Shown here: in pieces, positions 37,527 through 42,608 of the stretch
How the letters are laid out: each line of letters begins with the position of its first letter
Numbering within the stretch: the first letter of the stretch is position 1
Assembly (NCBI GenBank): GCA_002841435.1
Contig: PGZS01000005.1
Span: 1-42,608 of the forward strand
Reading direction: 5' to 3'
DNA: 42,608 nt
From: Firmicutes bacterium HGW-Firmicutes-3
Lineage (GTDB): Bacteria > Bacillota > Clostridia > Lachnospirales > Vallitaleaceae
Position numbers and translations under genes: made by a program
Notes under the pieces: generated by a model
The model's input: only the letters and a program-made list of their open reading frames with translations
Told to the model about the DNA's origin: nothing
Databases searched by the model: none

Positions 37527-37647
37527 ATTATTTTTGAATAGAAGCCCATTACTTATCACTAACAGTTACCCTAGAGGAAGATTGTTGACAAAGCCCAAGT
37601 AGCACACTATTAATATAATAAGCGAAACCCCTCTAGCCAGGAATAGT

Positions 37648-38434
37648 TGTCATGCACCCTCAAATCGAGTATGATAAATACTTAAAGAAGAAGTGACAAC
37701 TATGAGTTATAATAAGTACTGTAAAGAGCTTAAAGAAAAAGTAGTGTCAAGAATACTTGGCGGCGAAGAGTCAATCACAGTTATAGGACGAGAAACAGCA
37801 TAAATCTAAATAACCTCTACCGATGGAGAGACAACGCCAAAAGAACTGGGTTGTCTGCTACGACAAAGTATAAGAAAGCAGAGAATTGGCATTCAGAAGA
37901 CAATTTTTTGGTGGTGCTTGAAACGTCTAACTTAAAAGAAATAGAGTTTTTAGAGTATTGCAGTAAAAAAGGGCTATACCCAGAGCAAGTAAAAGAGTGG
38001 AAAGAAGCTTGCATGCAAGCTAATGGAGTATCAACAGAGAAAGTTTCAAAGGTGAGCCAAGAACTAAAGCAGGAAAGAAAAGAAAAAGAGAAATTACAAA
38101 AAGAGTGCTTACGAGAAAAGAAAAAGCATTGGCAGAAGCTGACGCACTATTGGTTCTTGGAAAAAAGGCCAATGCGATTTGGGGACTGGACAACGAGGAA
38201 GGCTATTTAACGCCCAAGAACGTGAAATGGCAGTCGAATTAATTAGTGAAGTTACCCAGTCGGGGTCGAGACTTTTTATGGCTTATGAGAAGTAGGAATC
38301 CATCCTAGAACCTATAATCGTTGGCGGTTAGATGGATTAGTTGATAAAAGGGCGACTTGTGAAAGACCAGAGCCAAAGAATAAACTTAGCTTAGAAGAAG
38401 AAGAAAAAGTTCTCGAAGTTGACAAACACAAGTA
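37648..38434 (+). mobile_element. IS3-family insertion sequence remnant (degraded orfA/orfB, 3' truncated)
   Basis: Left end-like TGTCATGCACCCTC; orfA MSYNKYCKELKEKVVSRILGGEESITVIGRETA* then NLNNLYRWRDNAKR...; orfB-like ELISEVTQSGSRLF...GIHPRTYNRWRLDGLVDKRATCERPEPKNKLSLEEEEKVLEV across frames; internal stops. Confidence 0.85.
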
Positions 38435-38723
38435 AACATACAAGACATAAAATTTGATGAAATAGAAAATAAATTCTATGGAGAATTAGAGGTATCAGGA
38501 CATATACTAAGAAGTGATGGGGTTAGATTGGATACTTTGATTTTTGAAGTAAGATATCCAACTGACCATGACTAACAGGTAAAAAACTATGAAATTACTG
38601 GTGTTTTGCAGGTTAATGAAGAAGAATCATAAGAAATATCGGAGTCAGGTATTATAAATCAATGTAGAACTTAGGTAGGATTCAAATATGTTTGGTTTGA
38701 ACTTGGGAAAGAAGTGATTGAGC

Positions 38724-39236
38724 ATGGGCTTATATGAAACACCTGATTATAAAGTGATATACAAAGAAGATGCGTTTGAGGTCCGGGATTATTCTGATTT
38801 TTATATTGTGGAATATCAAAATGAAATGGATAAGTACAGTGACAATGCTTTTGGAACATTGTTTAGGTACATCAGTCAAGACAATCAGGACAATATTAAG
38901 ATCAAGATGACTATACCGGTGTTTGAAGAAATCAGCAGTGAAGGACAGAACATGGCATTTGTGGTACCAAGTGTCCATTGGGACAAAATTCCAAAACCTA
39001 ATAATCCTTTATTGAAGATCAAGAAGTTTGAAAAGGGTACCTTTGCCGTCATAAGATACAGTGGCACATCGGGAAATGCAAAGGAACGAAAGATGATGGG
39101 GAATTTGATGTCTTGGATGGATAAGCATGGTTACAGGAAAGCATCCAATTTCATGCTTGCATTCTACAACCCACCTTTTATGCCACCGATGTTCAGGCGT
39201 AATGAGATTATGGTTAGAGTATCAGATAACGACTAA
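38724..39236 (+). CDS. SOUL heme-binding family protein
   Basis: MGLYETPDYKVIYKEDAFEVRDYSDFYIVEY...LFRYISQDNQDNIKIKMTIPVFEE...FAVIRYSGTSGNAKERKMM...FYNPPFMPPMFRRNEIMV. Confidence 0.88.
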   Translation: MGLYETPDYKVIYKEDAFEVRDYSDFYIVEYQNEMDKYSDNAFGTLFRYISQDNQDNIKIKMTIPVFEEISSEGQNMAFVVPSVHWDKIPKPNNPLLKIKKFEKGTFAVIRYSGTSGNAKERKMMGNLMSWMDKHGYRKASNFMLAFYNPPFMPPMFRRNEIMVRVSDND

Positions 39237-39258
39237 GGTTTGTTTTGGAGGGAATAAA

Positions 39259-40353
39259 ATGAAAAAATCAATATTAGATTTATTTACAAGAATGGGAAAG
39301 AGGCTTGATGGACCTACATTTTTCAAGGAATTTGAAGACTCAAGTAAATTGATTAGTGAGCTAGAAGCTATAGCATCAGATATAAAAGATGTAGCTGTTA
39401 AAGAGGATATTGCTATGGATATTGTCTATATTAAAGCTGGCGATCAAGGGGAGAAAAATGTCTACTACGAATTGAAAAATTCATTTATTCCAATGATTAT
39501 TTTACATAATGTTGTCATTCAATACGATGATTATAAGGCTCAGATGGATTTTATTCTAATCACCCATCGATTTATCTGTGTGCTAGAAACTAAAAAACTG
39601 AATGGAAATATCCAGATCAATACAGATGGTGATTTTGTCCGCTCATTTACAAACAAATCAGGCAAGGTTTATAAGAAAGAAGGCATGTATTCTCCTATTT
39701 CACAGAACCAGAGACATGTTAGAATTCTTGAGAACCTTATGCTTCAAGAGAAAGTTATTAAAAGAACACCGGTGCTGTCGTTGGTCGTTATAGCCAATCC
39801 GAAATCAATTATTGACTTTAAGTTTGCTAAAAAAGAGGTTAAAGATCAGATTGTTAAATATGATCAGTTGACACCAAGAATCAAGAAGATGTTGGAGATG
39901 AAGTCCGATGTAGAGTTAATGACAACAAGCATGATACGGATGTCAGATTTCCTTGTTGAACAACATGTTACAGCTGAGAATGCTTGGGTAACTAAGTATA
40001 ATAAGTACTTGGCTGTCGATTATACGGATACACAAGCGACTTATAATCAGACAGATGAGCTAAATAAGCTAGGCGAAGTTATAGAAGAAAAAATCAATTC
40101 GGTGAAAGAGGAAATTGCAGAAGTTATTGAGAATGAAATCGATAAAGAAACAATTCGTAAAGCGCTTGTCAAGTTTAGACTCGAACAAAGCAGGTTAGAG
40201 AATATTAAAGCCTATATCATTTTTAACAATAACCAGTTAGATGTACTTTTAGATAAGATGCCAAAGTCAAAAGAAGAGCTGATGAAATGTCAGGGTTTTG
40301 GAGCTGATAAAGTTAAAAAGTATGGTGAACAGATTCTTAAGCTAATATCCTAA
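39259..40353 (+). CDS. NERD (nuclease-related) domain protein with C-terminal HRDC domain
   Basis: ATG 39259 with RBS ggaggga; GEKNVYYELKNSFIPMIILHNVVIQYDDYKAQMDFILITHRFICVLETKKLNGNIQINTDGDFVRSF...YSPISQNQRHVRIL; C-term HRDC-like RLENIKAYIIFNNNQLDVLLDKMPKSKEELMKCQGFGADKVKKYGEQIL. Confidence 0.88.
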   Translation: MKKSILDLFTRMGKRLDGPTFFKEFEDSSKLISELEAIASDIKDVAVKEDIAMDIVYIKAGDQGEKNVYYELKNSFIPMIILHNVVIQYDDYKAQMDFILITHRFICVLETKKLNGNIQINTDGDFVRSFTNKSGKVYKKEGMYSPISQNQRHVRILENLMLQEKVIKRTPVLSLVVIANPKSIIDFKFAKKEVKDQIVKYDQLTPRIKKMLEMKSDVELMTTSMIRMSDFLVEQHVTAENAWVTKYNKYLAVDYTDTQATYNQTDELNKLGEVIEEKINSVKEEIAEVIENEIDKETIRKALVKFRLEQSRLENIKAYIIFNNNQLDVLLDKMPKSKEELMKCQGFGADKVKKYGEQILKLIS

Positions 40354-40404
40354 CGATGGTAAATATGAATCTTCTCAATCTTACAAAATTTCGTGTTGGG
40401 CAAT

Positions 40405-41003
40405 AACATGGGAAACGATGAATCGAGAGATACAATCAAAAGGCTGTCTGAATCAATAGGTCAATTATAGAAAGATGAAATAGATGGAATGGTTCACAGT
40501 ATTTTAGATGGTGTGGCTATTATGAATGCAGATCTAACCATCAAATCCCATGTGTTAGATCAGATATGTCGGAGTCTACAGATTTGATGATTAAGATGGT
40601 TGAAGACCATATGTATAACAACAAGCTGTTTGAAGGTCCAAGTGTTCGAGGAAGAATGATTGACAATATCATTGCTACCATCAATGAGAAAAGCACCAAA
40701 GAAAAAGCACATTCAGAAAGAGTTTCCTATTTGTGTGGGGCCAGTGGTGAAACCCTGAGTTTGGAACACGAAGAGATTAAGACTTTAAAAGCCTTTGGTA
40801 TGCTCCATGATATTGGAAAGATTGCCATAGCCGATACTTACGACGCCATGACCAGTGAAAGAAGTTATCGACCTGCTATGACAAATGGACTTGCAGTGGA
40901 AGAATTGCAAAAAAATTCAGGGACACAGTTTGATCCTGAGCTTATAAGTATTTTTTTGGAGAAGGTATTACCTAAGTTGAACCATTGGTATGTTTCCGCA
41001 TAG
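40405..41003 (+). pseudogene. Remnant of a multidomain HD-GYP signalling protein with internal deletion (ORF 40566-41003)
   Basis: AHSERVSYLCG...AFGMLHDIGKIAIADTYDAMTSERSYRPAM...GTQFDPELISIFLEKV: HD motif runs directly into ADTYDAMTS; the HHExxDGxGYP segment is missing. An upstream fragment (from ATG ~40409) is interrupted by stops. Confidence 0.8.
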
Positions 41004-41065
41004 GTTAAGGTCAAAAATCCCTATACAGATGTGCCACAAAATATCATCAAAAAAGCATAAGCGAT

Positions 41066-41094
41066 AAAGCCCAGGGAAACCGAGGGCTTTTTTT
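41066..41094 (+). terminator. Intrinsic terminator
   Basis: AAAGCCC / GGGCTTT hairpin followed by a T run. Confidence 0.8.
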
Positions 41095-41129
41095 ATTGGC
41101 TCATCAATTGATTAGAAAAAGGATTGCTC

Positions 41130-41203
41130 AATAAATATGATCACAAGAACCGTCCCACCGGTCACTAATAAATATGATCACAAGAACCGTCCCACCGGTC
41201 ACT
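41130..41203 (+). repeat. 37-bp perfect tandem duplication
   Basis: aataaatatgatcacaagaaccgtcccaccggtcact present twice back-to-back. Confidence 0.95.
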
Positions 41204-41404
41204 GCTAGTCAGTCAAGATACTGTATTGAATTATATGCTTTTATAACTTGATTTATGGTAAAATAAAAGTAACTAAAGTAGCAAAAAGGGGCTCGATTAA
41301 AGCGAATAAAAAATGCACGTTGAATTTAGGTAGGATTAAGATAGTCATCATCATGGAGGTCTGTAGTTTTAAGGATTACATATGGAAAGAAAGGGGAGCG
41401 TTGT

Positions 41405-42427
41405 ATGAAAAAAAGGGCTGAAATAACACAAGAAGCCATAGAATGGTACAAAAATGAACGACGCATTTATCTTGAACTCTGTAATGAAGTCATCCGCATA
41501 TTAAAAACAAAACTAACAGAAAACAATATACTGTATAATGATATGTCCTACAGGGCAAAAGAAATTGAGAGTTTTAGGGACAAATGCTACCAGAAGAAGT
41601 ATAGTGACCCCATCAACGAAATCTATGATATGGCTGGCGTTAGAATTACAACTTATACCACGGCTGAGGTGAAAAAAATAAAGGGCATCATTGAGTCCAA
41701 CTTCTTAATTGACGATGAACATTATTCGGATAAAAGCGAGACCATTGAAGTGGATAGATTTGGTTACTTATCGGTCCACTATATTGCTGAGCTAAATGAT
41801 GACGCGATTATTCCCGAACATAAGAAATTCAAAAAACTAAAATTTGAAATACAGGTTAGAACTTTATTGCAACATGCTTGGTCGGAAGTGGAACATGATC
41901 GAAATTATAAATTCAATGGGGTCTTGCCAAAAGAATTGAAGCGCCGATTCTACCGTTTGGCTGGGATTTTAGAGCTTGTAGATAATGAATTTGAGCAACT
42001 TTCAAAAGATGTTGAAGAGTACAAACATGAATTAAATCACGAAAAAGATAATCAACTCGATCAGATTAAGTTGAGTCGTCAATCCATCAATGAGTTTTTT
42101 TCAAAAATCTATGTTGAAGATGAGATTTTTGATAACAGCAGTGATGAAGTCATTCATTGCTTAAAGACTTTTGGCATACATTCTATTGTGGATTTGAATC
42201 AACTTTATGAATCCATATGCCCTGATACCATTAATGAGATGATTGACTTAAATGGTTCGGAATATAATGTGGCTCAATTGGTAAGGGATATTCTCATTGT
42301 TAAAGATGCCGAAAGATATTTTGAAAAATGGGGCGCATTTTGGGGTGTTGAAGAAGAAGATATTGAATATTTCAAACTGTTTAATGTAGATATCGAAAGT
42401 TTCATCAAAGTGTTCGGTAAAGATTGA
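41405..42427 (+). CDS. RelA/SpoT nucleotidyltransferase-domain protein with extra C-terminal region
   Basis: 340 aa; YRAKEIESFRDKCYQKKYSDPINEIYDMAGVRITTYTTAEV; DRFGYLSVHYI; FEIQVRTLLQHAWSEVEHDRNYKF. Confidence 0.88.
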   Translation: MKKRAEITQEAIEWYKNERRIYLELCNEVIRILKTKLTENNILYNDMSYRAKEIESFRDKCYQKKYSDPINEIYDMAGVRITTYTTAEVKKIKGIIESNFLIDDEHYSDKSETIEVDRFGYLSVHYIAELNDDAIIPEHKKFKKLKFEIQVRTLLQHAWSEVEHDRNYKFNGVLPKELKRRFYRLAGILELVDNEFEQLSKDVEEYKHELNHEKDNQLDQIKLSRQSINEFFSKIYVEDEIFDNSSDEVIHCLKTFGIHSIVDLNQLYESICPDTINEMIDLNGSEYNVAQLVRDILIVKDAERYFEKWGAFWGVEEEDIEYFKLFNVDIESFIKVFGKD

Positions 42428-42489
42428 AAAATTAAAAAATAAAATGGTTATCAGTCTGAGGACAACTCTTAGAAGAATTGATTTGAGGG

Positions 42490-42608
42490 ATGCGTTTAGA
42501 TTATAGTATTGTTCTTCATTTTTTACGTAAAGAAGCGGATATCCAAAAGTATTTCGTAAACTTAAAGTCTGCAATAAAATCTGGAGGCTATGTTTTACTG
42601 GCAGAGTT
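42490..42608 (+). pseudogene. 5'-truncated class I SAM methyltransferase fragment, continues past window edge
   Basis: Frame reads MRLDYSIVLHFLRKEADIQKYFVNLKSAIKSGGYVLLAE, resembling the post-motif-II part of small class I methyltransferases (WHDRAVFHFLT...DNLKSAVKPGGYV); in-frame TGA just upstream. Confidence 0.6.

Noticed and set aside
41130-41203. Possible CRISPR mini-array
   Set aside because: Two directly abutting identical units, no spacer and no cas genes nearby.

Overview
Low-GC Firmicutes (Clostridia-like) chromosomal window. The left part (1-7.8 kb) is mostly housekeeping: the rny 3' end, an aminotransferase, purB, proC, a NUDIX hydrolase, a XerD-like recombinase, and a chemoreceptor fused to a PhnD-like binding domain. 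The middle (8-24.3 kb) holds an SLH/pectate-lyase-fold surface protein, manC, a CDP-alcohol phosphatidyltransferase, an amino-acid ABC transporter operon whose first gene looks like an in-frame ATPase/binding-protein deletion fusion, a Schlafen-AlbA ATPase, and a compact uncharacterised operon. That operon encodes a TIM-barrel/AraC fusion regulator, a Tm-1-like UPF0261 protein, a stand-alone TIM-barrel 'PEP hydrolase'-family protein and a DUF1097 membrane protein. An AT-rich exopolysaccharide/glycan locus spans 25.2-37.5 kb, with a MurJ-type flippase, an ATP-grasp enzyme, a pyruvyl transferase and a deacetylase. The right end (37.6-42.6 kb) is a degraded accessory zone: IS3 remnant, SOUL protein, NERD-HRDC protein, internally deleted HD-GYP remnant, RelA/SpoT-domain protein and a truncated methyltransferase. 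The strongest leads are the Tm-1-like operon with its enzyme-derived regulator, two independent in-frame deletion chimeras, and several gene relics (a DUF1097 tail 5.8 kb away from its parent, a sugar-transferase pseudogene next to its intact paralog, and a 21-bp NERD-gene fragment). All functional calls are by reading motifs; no database search was run.
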